A stretch of DNA of 64,000 nt from Acetatifactor muris (GTDB taxonomy: Bacteria > Bacillota > Clostridia > Lachnospirales > Lachnospiraceae): contig NZ_JANJZD010000029.1 of the NCBI RefSeq assembly GCF_024623325.1, forward strand, positions 1 to 64,000, given 5' to 3'. Each line of letters opens with the position of its first letter. Position 1 is the first letter of the stretch. Under the pieces are notes generated by a model. It did no database searches. It saw only the letters and a list, made by a program, of their open reading frames with translations, and was not told the DNA's origin. Both the position numbers and the translations under genes were made by a program. Below, one piece after another: positions 8,709 to 17,910 of the stretch.

Positions 8709-10157
8709 TCAATAATAACCAGCCATTCTGGTTATTTCATATTGATGTCCGTGGGCACTGCCGATTCGAATGCGCGCCTCCAAAGATTCATAGCATCCAT
8801 CCAGTCTGAACCCTGAATTGCCGGGCGTATTTCTGATATCTGCTTCTACCATGTTCATGGCTCGTGCAGTGAGAGTATCCACATTGGTCATCATCATAAA
8901 AATTCTCAGATAATCCGCATAGCTCACCCCTTCCCCATCCCGGGATGTTTCCTTCAGATTTCCTCCCAGCGCCGAAGAAAGACTATAATGCCAGCTTTTG
9001 TCATCTTTGACAAGGGGAATTCTCCCTCCTGCCAGAAGTGACTTGACATCATATATACTCTCCGCATAAGCCCAGGCCAGAAGAATTGCCGCCTCCAGAA
9101 GTGCTGTCAGCTGCGGCAGTGTAATCAGTGTGCAGACGGCACCGGCTATAGCCGCTATCTCTGCCCGCTTTACTTCATTGGACCAGAGATAAAGGGCATT
9201 TGCCGCCTCTCTGATCATACACAGCCTGTTAACTATACTTTTCAGATTATCCACATCATTTTCCTTACCTGCAATCAAATACTCAATCTGGTAACGCAGA
9301 GCGTCTTCCTCATACTCAGTCCCATAATGCCCCATATACCGCAACAGATATTCCTGGAACAGAAATCTCTCAACAACGCCTGTCTGCACTTCCGTTTTTA
9401 TATTACCTTGATTAATCTGTCCCTTCTCCATCCGGTTCATGATCAGATTGTCAGTATGTATAGCATTTGAAGACACCGTTCCTTCATCTTCTATCACCAG
9501 TTTCAGAATTCCCAGCCTCTTTTGTGCTTCCAGAGTGTCTGTCGGGTTTTTAACCTCCAGTGTCTCCCATTCATCTTCTTCAATCTCAATTTCCATACCG
9601 TCGTATTCTGCGATTTCTGCATCCAGCCTCTGTTTTTCCGCTTCATTATCCCCGTCCTCAAGCCCGTTTACCTCCATCGTCTCCATCCAATCCTGCAATT
9701 CTCCCAACAGCTCCAGTCCCACATCCGCTTTTATGGCATCTATCGCACACCTGCGAAATATACCGCCGTCATAATCCGACAATATGGATATCTTTGTCAA
9801 TTCTGTCTCTTCCAGACCTAAAGCAAGAAAGTCTCCATACAGGTATCCGGAAAGGAAGACATCTCCATAATCCAGATTTTTCTTCAGATATTTCCTCAAA
9901 TGTGCTTCTGTGTTGGTCTTGCTGCACAAAGCAGTGCCATAGGATGCGTCAATTGCAAATAAGTTATATTGTTTCATCAATTCACGATGATACTCTGCCA
10001 GAATGCTCTGCAGACCAATATCTGTAACACATTCCACCTCCAGTCTGGCCCCGTTTTGGCGTGCTCCATTGAGCAGCACCAAAAACAGAGACATAATGAC
10101 GGCCAGACATAAAGTGATACACACTGTCAAATACGCATTGTTTTTCCCTTTTTTCAT
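8709..10157 (-). CDS. DUF5702 protein of the tad locus
   Basis: A protein of about 482 residues with one N-terminal hydrophobic helix (NNAYLTVCITLCLAVIMSLF) followed by a long, acidic extracytoplasmic part with a coiled-coil-like region around residues 160-210. It matches DUF5702, a family found in clostridial tad loci that resembles TadE/TadG-type surface components. The chosen ATG is preceded by GGGAGAAGA; an earlier in-frame ATG lacks a good site. It lies between the Flp1 pilin and the TadE-like gene. The biochemical role is unknown; an anchoring or tip protein of the pilus is an inference. Confidence 0.78.
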   Translation of the reverse strand: MKKGKNNAYLTVCITLCLAVIMSLFLVLLNGARQNGARLEVECVTDIGLQSILAEYHRELMKQYNLFAIDASYGTALCSKTNTEAHLRKYLKKNLDYGDVFLSGYLYGDFLALGLEETELTKISILSDYDGGIFRRCAIDAIKADVGLELLGELQDWMETMEVNGLEDGDNEAEKQRLDAEIAEYDGMEIEIEEDEWETLEVKNPTDTLEAQKRLGILKLVIEDEGTVSSNAIHTDNLIMNRMEKGQINQGNIKTEVQTGVVERFLFQEYLLRYMGHYGTEYEEDALRYQIEYLIAGKENDVDNLKSIVNRLCMIREAANALYLWSNEVKRAEIAAIAGAVCTLITLPQLTALLEAAILLAWAYAESIYDVKSLLAGGRIPLVKDDKSWHYSLSSALGGNLKETSRDGEGVSYADYLRIFMMMTNVDTLTARAMNMVEADIRNTPGNSGFRLDGCYESLEARIRIGSAHGHQYEITRMAGYY

Positions 10158-10194
10158 TTCTTCTCCCGACCGCTCTTCAATTCGTATTTTTGCC

Positions 10195-10371
10195 CTACAC
10201 GGTTTCTGTCTGTGTTGTAATCTTTTCAAATAATTTTTCTACAATCTCTGTAATCTGGTCTTTGAAAATGATTACCAATCCGACCAGCACTACAATAATC
10301 AAAATGACTTCCACGGTTCCCATCCCATCTTCCTCCGTAAAAAATTCTCTCATACCTTTTAATTCTTTCAT
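10195..10371 (-). CDS. Flp1-family type IVb pilin
   Basis: A 58-residue protein that starts MKELKGMREFFTEEDGMGTVEVILIIV. The G-T-V-E-V-I-L-I-I stretch is the prepilin cleavage and hydrophobic assembly region, with the conserved glutamate at +5 after the glycine. A short amphipathic tail (IVEKLFEKITTQTETV) follows. This is the probable major pilin of the locus and the substrate of one or both A24 peptidases. It lies between tadC and the DUF5702 gene. About 190 nt upstream are non-coding and may hold its own promoter or leader. Confidence 0.9.
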   Translation of the reverse strand: MKELKGMREFFTEEDGMGTVEVILIIVVLVGLVIIFKDQITEIVEKLFEKITTQTETV

Positions 10372-10558
10372 TTTTCCTCTCTTTCTGCTGCTCTCAACAG
10401 CCCTGAACTAAATTCCTTTCACTGCAGCAGACAAACGAATCACATTTATTCTCATCTGCCGCAGTAAATTCATTCCCTGTGTAACAATTCAGGCAAACCA
10501 CCGGGTTATCACTTTTCTGCGATCATTCATCCAGCTCCCTGAGATGTTACAATTGCCT

Positions 10559-11998
10559 TTACATATTTGAAAGTGCAGGAATCATAATCATTGCCATTAC
10601 TACCGCCAGCATAAGAACCATTGGCACCAGAAGCTTCGTTCCCGCCTCTTCCCCCAGTTTTTTGCTCTGCTGCAGACGTTCCTCCGCAGCTTTATCCGCT
10701 TCCTCACGTAATCTTTCCAGCAATGTACTGTTTCCTTTTTTCAGATTCTGTGCAAGTAATGTGCTCAGACGAATATACTCCTGTAATTCCGTCCTCTTTC
10801 CGAAATGTTCGTAGGATGCCCCTTCAGACACACCTGAACGCAGTTCTCGACATGTGTACAACACTTCTTCATAGGCAGAAATCTGACTGCCGCCTTTCCG
10901 GCAATCTGCCTCATAATCTCCGGCCAACTTTTGAAATGCACCTCTGATTGTCATCCCCGCACCGACAAATAGCGCCAGTTTATGTACAATTGCGGGATAT
11001 TCCCGTTTCAGACTTTTTTTCCTTTTTTCAAGCTGTTGATGCAGATCCCTGTCTGAAAGCAGAAATATTGTAAAAGCTGTCACTACGGAGACACCCCATA
11101 ACAATATACTGTTATCTTCCACACTCTGGCTCCAGCGAATCCCCTCCCCATGCCATTCTGCAGGCAGTCTCCACGTTTCCTGTTCCATGCTCTCCTCCTG
11201 CGAGCGCTGCAGCATCTCTTCCATCTCCTGATAAAGCTGTTCCTCTTCCGAAATATCCGGTGGCAGCAGAGTCACTTTTATCTCTTCCGTCAGGTTATAC
11301 TTGCCATAGCGCATCTGCAGGCCGAGTATTACTTCCTCTCTTTTTTCCACCGTATACAGTTGACCCGTACTGCTCAAAGTTCCCGGTTTACTGCTCTCCC
11401 ACTGAACATCTATGGGAAAATTCTCATAATTTTTTGTCAGCTTTAAATCACAGACAACTTTATCCAGGCTTTCATTGTCTCCCAGGATACAGCCAGGCAG
11501 CTTGTCCAGAAAATCTGCAAAAAGTGCATCCACCTCCGCACCCGATAATAATATAGGTTCTACATCCACCTGAAAGTGCATCTGCTGCTGTCCATACTCT
11601 GCTTTCAAGTCAATTTTTCTGGCGCCTTCTCTGTAATTTCCCCGCATGAGTTCCCCGTTCGCATCCAGAATAACTGCTCCCTGGGAACTGAATCTGGCCG
11701 CTGCACCAAAAAGTGCTCCCACAAAAATAATCGCCAGAAATACAGCAGTCTTTTTTACATAATATTCCGTCTTTACACATTCCCCTGCTTCACCCGGATG
11801 AAGTCTAAGCAGATCTTTTTCCACTTGCACTGAAGCAAATATCCCGGTAAACCGAGAACTGATTTTCTTATAAAGGTACATGGAAACTTTATAAAATGGC
11901 TTTAAAAGTGACGGAGTTTCCGGAGTCGCCTCCTGTCTTCTTGCCAGAAGCAGCAGCACAAGAAACCCTGCCAGGATGAATATCATAATCCAATACAA
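10559..11998 (-). CDS. tadC: TadC-like type II secretion F-family protein with inserted extracytoplasmic domain
   Basis: A membrane protein of about 479 residues. An N-terminal helix and a second helix near residue 95 are followed by an insert of about 190 residues facing outward (QMHFQVDVEPILLSG...), containing a bacterial Ig-like pattern (VQWESSKPGTLSSTGQLY). A further helix and the conserved F-domain come next, ending in the helix LLVPMVLMLAVVMAMIMIPAL. TadC pairs with TadB as the inner-membrane platform. Ordinary TadC proteins are roughly 300 residues, so the insert is unusual. The start is uncertain: TTG at 11998 with GAGGGGG is preferred over GTG at 12007. Confidence 0.8.
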   Translation of the reverse strand: MYWIMIFILAGFLVLLLLARRQEATPETPSLLKPFYKVSMYLYKKISSRFTGIFASVQVEKDLLRLHPGEAGECVKTEYYVKKTAVFLAIIFVGALFGAAARFSSQGAVILDANGELMRGNYREGARKIDLKAEYGQQQMHFQVDVEPILLSGAEVDALFADFLDKLPGCILGDNESLDKVVCDLKLTKNYENFPIDVQWESSKPGTLSSTGQLYTVEKREEVILGLQMRYGKYNLTEEIKVTLLPPDISEEEQLYQEMEEMLQRSQEESMEQETWRLPAEWHGEGIRWSQSVEDNSILLWGVSVVTAFTIFLLSDRDLHQQLEKRKKSLKREYPAIVHKLALFVGAGMTIRGAFQKLAGDYEADCRKGGSQISAYEEVLYTCRELRSGVSEGASYEHFGKRTELQEYIRLSTLLAQNLKKGNSTLLERLREEADKAAEERLQQSKKLGEEAGTKLLVPMVLMLAVVMAMIMIPALSNM

Positions 11999-12011
11999 GC
12001 CGATCACCCCC

Positions 12012-12782
12012 TCACGCCATTTCAGCCATAATGCCTTTCATAATATATTCACCCATCAGATATGCTCCCAGGTACAATATAAGACAGCCTGTCATAATGC
12101 CTATGCCCATAAGATTATGGTACAATGAATCAAAATACCCCGGATTGCCCATATTAATATAAAAAAGAATTCCAAACGGCATTACCTTCATAATGGTAAG
12201 CTCCATCTTCTTACTGCCCAGGAGCATCTGTACCTCCTGCCGCAGTTCAATCTGCTTTCCAATCTGACCGGCAGAACTCCTGATAATTTCTGACATATTA
12301 CCGCCGTTTCTCTTTGCCAGAGAAAATATCTGGGCAAACTGTGCAATGTCTTCACAATCACTTCGGTTCGCCATGTCCATAAGAAGTTCTTCCAATGAAA
12401 TATTGATCTTCAGGCCTCTCCTGATAAAGTCCAGTTCATCGCAGATCAGCGCTGTTTCTCCATACATAAGTACCATGTCCTGTCTGCATTCTATAAAAGC
12501 ATTTTCCACGGAATAACCTGCCTGCAGAGAGGCAGCCACTGACAGAATACATTCCCTGAACTGAATAGCCAGCTCTTCTCTTGCCCTCTCCGCCTTCTCC
12601 TTACCAAACTGGTAAAATGCGAGAATGCCCACTGCCGAAAGCGGAATCATTGCCCAAAGGCTGCGGTAAAAAAAATATGCGAGGATTCCTGTTATCCCGA
12701 TACAAATTAAAATTGTCCGAAATTTCTCCCCTTTTTTCCAGAGATACTTATGATAGTCCCGCCGCTTTAAGTTTGTCTCCAT
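12012..12782 (-). CDS. tadB: TadB-like type II secretion F-family protein
   Basis: A 256-residue membrane protein with two N-terminal helices, a cytoplasmic T2SSF domain (SVAASLQAGYSVENAF; SLAKRNGGNMSEIIRSSA) and two C-terminal helices. It forms the platform of the tad pilus machine with TadC and receives force from the TadA ATPase. AAGGGGG precedes the ATG, which lies 35 nt inside the end of tadA, so the two are translationally coupled. Confidence 0.88.
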   Translation of the reverse strand: METNLKRRDYHKYLWKKGEKFRTILICIGITGILAYFFYRSLWAMIPLSAVGILAFYQFGKEKAERAREELAIQFRECILSVAASLQAGYSVENAFIECRQDMVLMYGETALICDELDFIRRGLKINISLEELLMDMANRSDCEDIAQFAQIFSLAKRNGGNMSEIIRSSAGQIGKQIELRQEVQMLLGSKKMELTIMKVMPFGILFYINMGNPGYFDSLYHNLMGIGIMTGCLILYLGAYLMGEYIMKGIMAEMA

Positions 12783-13989
12783 GCTGCAATTCCCCCTTTC
12801 TCTTCAGTTTTCCGACAATAGTTCCCTTGTCATCCTCCCCCGTCTCTTCAAAAAGAAACAGGGGATTTAACATAATTTCGCTCTTCTCACATCCCACTAC
12901 CTCCATAATCTCCAGAACCCGTCGGGATTTATCCCGTAATCTTCCCAGATGTACAATAAGATCCACGCCGGAGGCGATCTGCTGTCTGATGGCTGCCAAA
13001 GGGAGATCCATCCCCATCAGTACCATATTCTCCAACCTGGCCAGCATATCCCTGCCGCTGTTGGCATGGCCTGTGGACATACTGCCGTCATGGCCGGTAT
13101 TCAGACATTGCAGCATATCAATAGCTTCCGCACCTCTCACTTCACCTACTACAATTCTGTCCGGCCGCATTCTCAGAGACGATCTGATCAGATCCCGAAT
13201 AGTTATCTCATTACAGCCTTCCACATTGCTGTTGCGTGTCTCCAGTCGCACCAGATTCGGCAGCCCCTGCAGCTGCAGTTCAGCGCTGTCCTCAATGGTA
13301 ATCACTCTTTCCTCAGAGGGAATATAGTGAGATAATACATTCAGGAAAGTCGTCTTCCCGCTTCCTGTACCACCACTGATAAAAATATTGTATCTGGCCT
13401 TTACCAGTTTTTCTAAAAAAGCTGCCACCTCTGCAGATATTGATTCCATCTGAATCAGCCGTTCCATAGTGATAGGTTTTTCCGGGAAGCGTCTGATGGT
13501 TACTATAGGTCCATTAAGCGCAATAGGGTTCATCACAATATTGACTCTGGATCCATTTGGAAGTCTGGCATCCACAATGGGAGAAGCTTCATTCACCACA
13601 CGGTTGCAGCCTGCCACAATCTGCTGTATTACATCCTGCAGCTTTTCAGTAGACTCAAAGCCGATATCAAGCTCCCGCAGTTTCCCATTCTGCTCCACAA
13701 ATATATGGTCTTTTCCGTTAATCATAATCTCTGTGACAGTACTGTCCTCCACAAATATCTGCAGAATGTCCAGCCTGCGCAATGAATCAAAGAGTTCTTT
13801 TTTCAGCCGTTTCCGTGTCTCCACCGGTAAAACCGTCATATTATTTTCGCCCAGCAGTACTTCATCTATAGTATCTTCCACTTCATCATCGGAAAAGTCC
13901 TTGACAAAGTCCATTCTCTCCTGCACCTTGCTGCGCAGCTCTTTCTTTAATTCTGTATACTCCATATTCGTGCTCCATTTCTCTTTCAT
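12748..13989 (-). CDS. tadA: TadA/CpaF-type secretion ATPase
   Basis: A 413-residue cytoplasmic ATPase with Walker A GGTGSGKTTF near residue 205, an Asp box VITIEDSAELQ, a His box (MSTGHANSGRD) and Walker B-type DRIVVGEVRGAEA. These define the CpaF branch of type II/IV secretion ATPases, which powers pilus assembly and in some species retraction. The ATG overlaps the tadZ stop as ATGA. Another ATG eight codons later has a better-spaced GGAG, so the exact start is open. Confidence 0.92.
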   Translation of the reverse strand: MKEKWSTNMEYTELKKELRSKVQERMDFVKDFSDDEVEDTIDEVLLGENNMTVLPVETRKRLKKELFDSLRRLDILQIFVEDSTVTEIMINGKDHIFVEQNGKLRELDIGFESTEKLQDVIQQIVAGCNRVVNEASPIVDARLPNGSRVNIVMNPIALNGPIVTIRRFPEKPITMERLIQMESISAEVAAFLEKLVKARYNIFISGGTGSGKTTFLNVLSHYIPSEERVITIEDSAELQLQGLPNLVRLETRNSNVEGCNEITIRDLIRSSLRMRPDRIVVGEVRGAEAIDMLQCLNTGHDGSMSTGHANSGRDMLARLENMVLMGMDLPLAAIRQQIASGVDLIVHLGRLRDKSRRVLEIMEVVGCEKSEIMLNPLFLFEETGEDDKGTIVGKLKRKGELQHGDKLKAAGLS

Positions 13990-15011
13990 AATTCCGCTTC
14001 ATTATTGTCCGCATCCAGCTCTTTCAATAAATCTTTCACCAGATCTGCCAGCTCTCCCTTTGTCAGCAGTTCCAGTTCTTCCGGCAGCCTGTGAATACGA
14101 GGCAGAGTCAGCCGCTTTGTTTTATCCAATATATCTTCATACTCATGCAAAGCCAACACCTGTTCATATTGAAGCAGCTTTGCCCTGGCTATTCTATCTT
14201 CCTTTGTCAATGTATAAACTCTGCTGCACATCCGCAGAATGTCAAAAAGTCCCTGCATACTTTCACTTAAATCCAGAATGACATATTCATACTCCTCCAG
14301 TTCTTCAATTTTCCTCAGAAAATCTATCCATTCCTCTGAAGTGACAGTCAGCAGATTCTGCCCTGTCTTCATGGGCGGAATATAATCCAACCCGCCCTTA
14401 TGTCGCAGCATAGTACGCATACGCATGCGAAATTTTTCCTTATCTGCATTCAGAAAATAAAGCAAATCCGCCATATCGAAAGTCTGCATATCGGGCACAA
14501 GTTCCGCAATCCCAGCATAATGTTCAAAATTCAGATAAAGTGTAGAATGCTCTTCCGCCAGAATCTGGCTCATTGTAATTGCAAAGGAAGTCTGCATACA
14601 CCTTCGAACCGGAGAATAATTTCCGATAAATATGGTCTTTCGATTCGTGCATAGCCTGGGCATCTGTACTTCCGCCACTTCCATATACACACCCAGCAGC
14701 TGTTTCAATACCTCTTCAGCAGCCTGGTATTTGTCCACATAAATCACATTCTCCCATTGCATAATCCCGCTTTCGCTTAAGATTACCAGCTGTTTCGGAT
14801 GAAGTGTCTGTATCTCCCCGTTATACACCGATTCCGCTATTACCAGCATTTCTATCTCGGTTTTTTCCTCCCGGATCAGGTCCTGCACGTTGGTATATGT
14901 ATGCAGTTCCCAGGGAAGGTTCCTGCACTTCTTCAGAAATTCCATCATGGCCTGCGCATACTCTGCTTCCGTGTCGCAAAACACCATTGTCTTATCTGTT
15001 TTCTTTTTCAA
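13986..15011 (-). CDS. tadZ: TadZ/CpaE-like localisation ATPase-family protein
   Basis: A protein of about 341 residues with a receiver-like N-terminal part (MVFCDTEAEYAQAMMEFLKKC) and a MinD/CpaE-like C-terminal part (LYLNFEHYAGIAELVP; YEYVILDLSESMQGLFDILRM). The P-loop is degenerate: the expected Walker A is replaced by IFIGNYSPVRRCMQTSFAI. TadZ proteins place the tad machine at the cell pole. The start is a TTG overlapping the upstream peptidase stop (TTGA) with GGGAGGTG at 5 nt. It sits second in the operon. Confidence 0.83.
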   Translation of the reverse strand: MKKKTDKTMVFCDTEAEYAQAMMEFLKKCRNLPWELHTYTNVQDLIREEKTEIEMLVIAESVYNGEIQTLHPKQLVILSESGIMQWENVIYVDKYQAAEEVLKQLLGVYMEVAEVQMPRLCTNRKTIFIGNYSPVRRCMQTSFAITMSQILAEEHSTLYLNFEHYAGIAELVPDMQTFDMADLLYFLNADKEKFRMRMRTMLRHKGGLDYIPPMKTGQNLLTVTSEEWIDFLRKIEELEEYEYVILDLSESMQGLFDILRMCSRVYTLTKEDRIARAKLLQYEQVLALHEYEDILDKTKRLTLPRIHRLPEELELLTKGELADLVKDLLKELDADNNEAEL

Positions 15012-15508
15012 TAAACACCTCCCAGATATAACAATATACTGATGAATACAGGTCCCGCCAGACATATACCGGATGTTCGGTCATTCTCCTTTTGGGAATA
15101 AAGTCGCCACTGGCCGTTCTTCAACAGCTCTCTGAAATATCCTGACAGATACCTTATCCGCCGGCCAAAACTATTCTCTTTCCACATTTTAACCAGAGAA
15201 ATGATTGCCGCAATGAGCAAAGAAAAAAACAGAAATAACAGAATTTTTTTGAATGGCAGATATCCCGCCGTTACCCCAAATAATTTCACATCACCCGCGC
15301 CCAGGCATCCGATTTTGAAGAGCAGATACAGCAATGCCACAGCCATCACTGCCCCTCCCAGCCAGAGGATAATTCCCACTGCTCCCTCGTCCCACATACG
15401 GCCTATCAATCCCTGAACAGCCATCAGTGCTGTCAGGCTGTTCGGAATTCTGTGCTCCCGATAGTCGCAGACGCAGGCTATGAGCAAAAATACACACAAA
15501 GACGTCAA
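15008..15508 (-). CDS. Prepilin peptidase, A24 (TadV/CpaA-type), second copy
   Basis: A polytopic protein of about 166 residues with CDYREHRIPN (first aspartate) and GCLGAGDVKLFG (second aspartate, the canonical GxGDxK). It opens the tad operon and is translationally coupled to tadZ. The preferred start is a TTG at 15508 preceded by AAAGGAG at 8 nt; a longer reading to 15565 lacks a ribosome binding site. It is the more canonical of the two peptidases in this locus and probably cleaves the Flp1 pilin. Confidence 0.86.
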   Translation of the reverse strand: MTSLCVFLLIACVCDYREHRIPNSLTALMAVQGLIGRMWDEGAVGIILWLGGAVMAVALLYLLFKIGCLGAGDVKLFGVTAGYLPFKKILLFLFFSLLIAAIISLVKMWKENSFGRRIRYLSGYFRELLKNGQWRLYSQKENDRTSGICLAGPVFISILLYLGGVY

Positions 15509-15688
15509 AAAATCATCTCCTTTATTCTTTTTTACAATACGTGAACTCCGGGCGAAACTGCCCAAAAGATAAAATGAATCATTGAATCAATCTGAATCAG
15601 TTGATTTGTGATGTTGTAAATGCATTATAGCGAATGATCTGCCTCATTTCAAGAGGGTACAGCCAAAAAACTATTTTTTGTAAAATTT

Positions 15689-15883
15689 CTACAAAAACCT
15701 GTAAACCCCGATGCCATAAAGTGCCAGAAGCCCTGGAAAACCCAGGATTCCGGATGTCAAAACAGTAAACATATTAATCCCTACTCCCAGAGAAATTCCT
15801 GCTTTCTCCAGTGCTGAATTGATAAAATACATGGCAATTATCCCCAGAATACTCCGCATACATATGTTAATAAGCTTTTCCAT
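15689..15883 (-). CDS. bofA: BofA-family (pro-sigma-K processing inhibitor) protein
   Basis: A small membrane protein of about 64 residues: helix MRSILGIIAMYFINSAL, then GISLGVGIN and the C-terminal signature NMFTVLTSGILGFPGLLALYG. In Bacillus BofA holds the SpoIVFB protease inactive in the forespore membrane. Its presence points to a sporulation lineage. AGGAG lies 8 nt before the chosen ATG; an ATG 19 codons upstream is also in frame. It stands alone between the tad operon and a non-coding repeat region. Confidence 0.85.
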   Translation of the reverse strand: MEKLINICMRSILGIIAMYFINSALEKAGISLGVGINMFTVLTSGILGFPGLLALYGIGVYRFL

Positions 15884-15940
15884 CCCTGTTCTCCTGCTGT
15901 CCTGTATTTCCATTTTGGTAGTTGTTCTCTTCCCTATCAT

Positions 15941-16461
15941 TCTATGTCCGAGATTTCCAAATATACTAAAAATTTTACCGTTCAGAGTGCATTATTCTGT
16001 ATGTTAAATTCCTGCTTAATTCACAAAGCCCGGGACTCCTGCAAGGACTTACAGGGGCCTGACGCTAATATCCAGGACTCCTGCAAGGGGCGGGGTGAAA
16101 GCAGGGGGACGGCAGATTATACTGGCATGGAGCAGGTACAGACTAAGCTTTCTGTTCTCGCGTATTTTGCAAAGTTCCAGTCCTCTTCGGCATAAGCCGA
16201 TCTGTGCTATCACTCCACGAACCCCTTCTCTGACATCCCTTTGCTTCAGTGTAAGGTCCCTCGTTCGTCCCTGCAGCACCCCGCCCTTGTGAATTAAACG
16301 CAAAGTGCATCCTTCCCACCGAATAAGAATCCTGCTTTGCAGGATTCTGCGCCGCAAACGCGTCGCTTTCAAGCGACAATTTCCTCTGCGTTTGCGTGTG
16401 CATCCCTGCAGAGCATTTTTGTATCATAGGGAAGTTCGGAGGACTTTCCTATGATATAAAA
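15941..16461. repeat. Non-coding multi-hairpin element A
   Basis: About 520 nt hold no credible gene. A 14-mer GGACTCCTGCAAGG occurs twice (near 16031 and 16075). Further right are strong hairpins: GAATCCTGC/GCAGGATTC (16326-16346); a 9-bp outer stem CGCAAACGC/GCGTTTGCG (16353-16361 with 16388-16396) enclosing TCGCTT/AAGCGA (16363-16376); and a 14-bp stem with one G-T pair (16422-16435 with 16443-16456, loop TCGGAGG). None is followed by a T run, so they are not simple terminators. The layout resembles the element at 50.85-51.06 kb. It is probably a dispersed repeat or a structured RNA. Confidence 0.6.
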
Positions 16462-16488
16462 AAGAAAGAGGAGTCACGACTCCTCTTT
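16459..16488 (-). terminator. Terminator of the cinA operon
   Basis: The inverted repeat AAAGAGGAGT/ACTCCTCTTT (16465-16488, 4-nt loop) is followed on the minus strand by a T-rich tract (CTTTTTTAT). The last codons and the stop of cinA (TGA at 16474-16476) are inside the stem. Confidence 0.85.
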
Positions 16489-17745
16489 CCCGAAAGTAAC
16501 CTTACTGTAATATTCCAGAATGCAGCTGCGCATCAGTCCCAGCGCGGCAGATACCGCCGAATCCCGGACCTTGTCTCTGCTTCCGGAAAACAGATGCTTT
16601 TTCACTGTCGTCCGACCCTTTACGCAGCATGCAATATAGACCAGGCCTACCGGCTTGTCTTCCGTACCCCCGTCTGGTCCGGCGATACCGGTAATCGCCA
16701 CCGCCACGTCTGCCTTGCTTATGGAAGCAGCACCTTTCGCCATCTCTTCCGCCGTCCGCTCGCTCACGGCGCCATGCTTCTGCAGCGTACTTTTCTTTAC
16801 GCCCAGCAGCTTCCTTTTTGCCTTATTTGAATATGTAATCACACCTGATTTATACACCTCGGAAATGCCGGGAACATTGATCAGCCTGGCGGAAAGCAGT
16901 CCTCCGGTGCAGGATTCCGCACAGGTAATGGTCAGGCCGTTTGCTATGGCCAGATCAGCCACTGCTTTTTCCAGCGTTGTCTCTTCCTCTGTGCTGTAAA
17001 TGTGGCTGCCAAATCGATTCTTCAGCTCCTTTACCACCGGCTTAATCAGCTTCTGTGCCGCCTTTTTATCCTCGGCATTGGCGGTGACACGAATATGTAC
17101 CTCGCCTGTCTTCGCGTAGGTGGCAATGGTTGGATTGTCCTGTACATCAATCAGGTCCTTTACCATGGTCTCCGCCCTGCTTTCACCCACACCGCAGATT
17201 TTCACGGTTCTGGAACAGATCACCTGGGATGTGAGTCCCGCCAGATAAGGTGCCACGCTCTCCTCAAACATGGGCCGCAGTTCGTTGGGAGGTCCCGGAA
17301 GCAGTATCACGCTTCCCCGCTCTGTCTCCATAATCACCCCGGGCGCCGTACCATTATGATTTTCCAACACAATACATCCCTCCGGCAGCATGGCCTGCTT
17401 CCAGTTATTGTCGGTAGGCTCCATACCTCTGTCGGCAAAATATTTCCTGATGGCTTCCCTGCTGGGCTCGTGCAGCTGTAATGGCTTCCCACAGACTTTC
17501 GCCGCCGTCTCCTTGGTCAGGTCATCCTCCGTAGGCCCCAGCCCGCCGGAAAGAATGACAATATCCGCTCGCCCCAGTGCCATCTCCAGCACCTGGGTCA
17601 GCCGCTCTTCATTGTCTCCCACCACAGTCTGAAAATAACAGGAAAATCCCAGTCCCGCACACTTTTCCGACAGGTATGCAGCATTGGTATTTACAATGCT
17701 TCCCAGCAAAAGCTCTGTTCCCACACAAATCAGTTCAACTTTCAT
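16474..17745 (-). CDS. cinA: CinA-family protein (nicotinamide-nucleotide amidohydrolase)
   Basis: A protein of about 423 residues with an N-terminal MoaB/MogA-like domain (VGTELLLGSIVNTNA; ILSGGLGPTEDDLTKE; LLPGPPNE) and a C-terminal NMN deamidase domain (TCAESCTGGLLSARL; GVITYSNKAK; GIAGPDGG). The C-terminal domain converts nicotinamide mononucleotide to nicotinate mononucleotide. The ATG at 17745 is preceded by GAGGGAG; the upstream in-frame extension is not conserved-looking. It follows pgsA at about 165 nt in a rimO-pgsA-cinA order common in Firmicutes. Confidence 0.93.
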   Translation of the reverse strand: MKVELICVGTELLLGSIVNTNAAYLSEKCAGLGFSCYFQTVVGDNEERLTQVLEMALGRADIVILSGGLGPTEDDLTKETAAKVCGKPLQLHEPSREAIRKYFADRGMEPTDNNWKQAMLPEGCIVLENHNGTAPGVIMETERGSVILLPGPPNELRPMFEESVAPYLAGLTSQVICSRTVKICGVGESRAETMVKDLIDVQDNPTIATYAKTGEVHIRVTANAEDKKAAQKLIKPVVKELKNRFGSHIYSTEEETTLEKAVADLAIANGLTITCAESCTGGLLSARLINVPGISEVYKSGVITYSNKAKRKLLGVKKSTLQKHGAVSERTAEEMAKGAASISKADVAVAITGIAGPDGGTEDKPVGLVYIACCVKGRTTVKKHLFSGSRDKVRDSAVSAALGLMRSCILEYYSKVTFGKEES

Positions 17746-17910
17746 AATCTCCCTCGTTTCTCTGCATTCCGCCGTCATCCCATATCTGATTCTGCCCGGC
17801 TTCATTACCTGCTCACTCCTCAGCCGAAAACATCTGAATTTTACAGTATACAACCCGTACACCTGGCTGTCCTGCCACACATGATACCGGCAAATGCCAC
17901 CTGTTTACAG

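Noticed and set aside
16049..16427. Overlapping minus-strand open frames of about 100 codons
   Set aside because: They lie in the hairpin-rich element A, lack ribosome binding sites and have arginine-rich, non-family-like sequence.
16422..16456. Terminator for a plus-strand gene
   Set aside because: The 14-bp stem has no T run on either strand; the real cinA terminator is the adjacent stem at 16465-16488.
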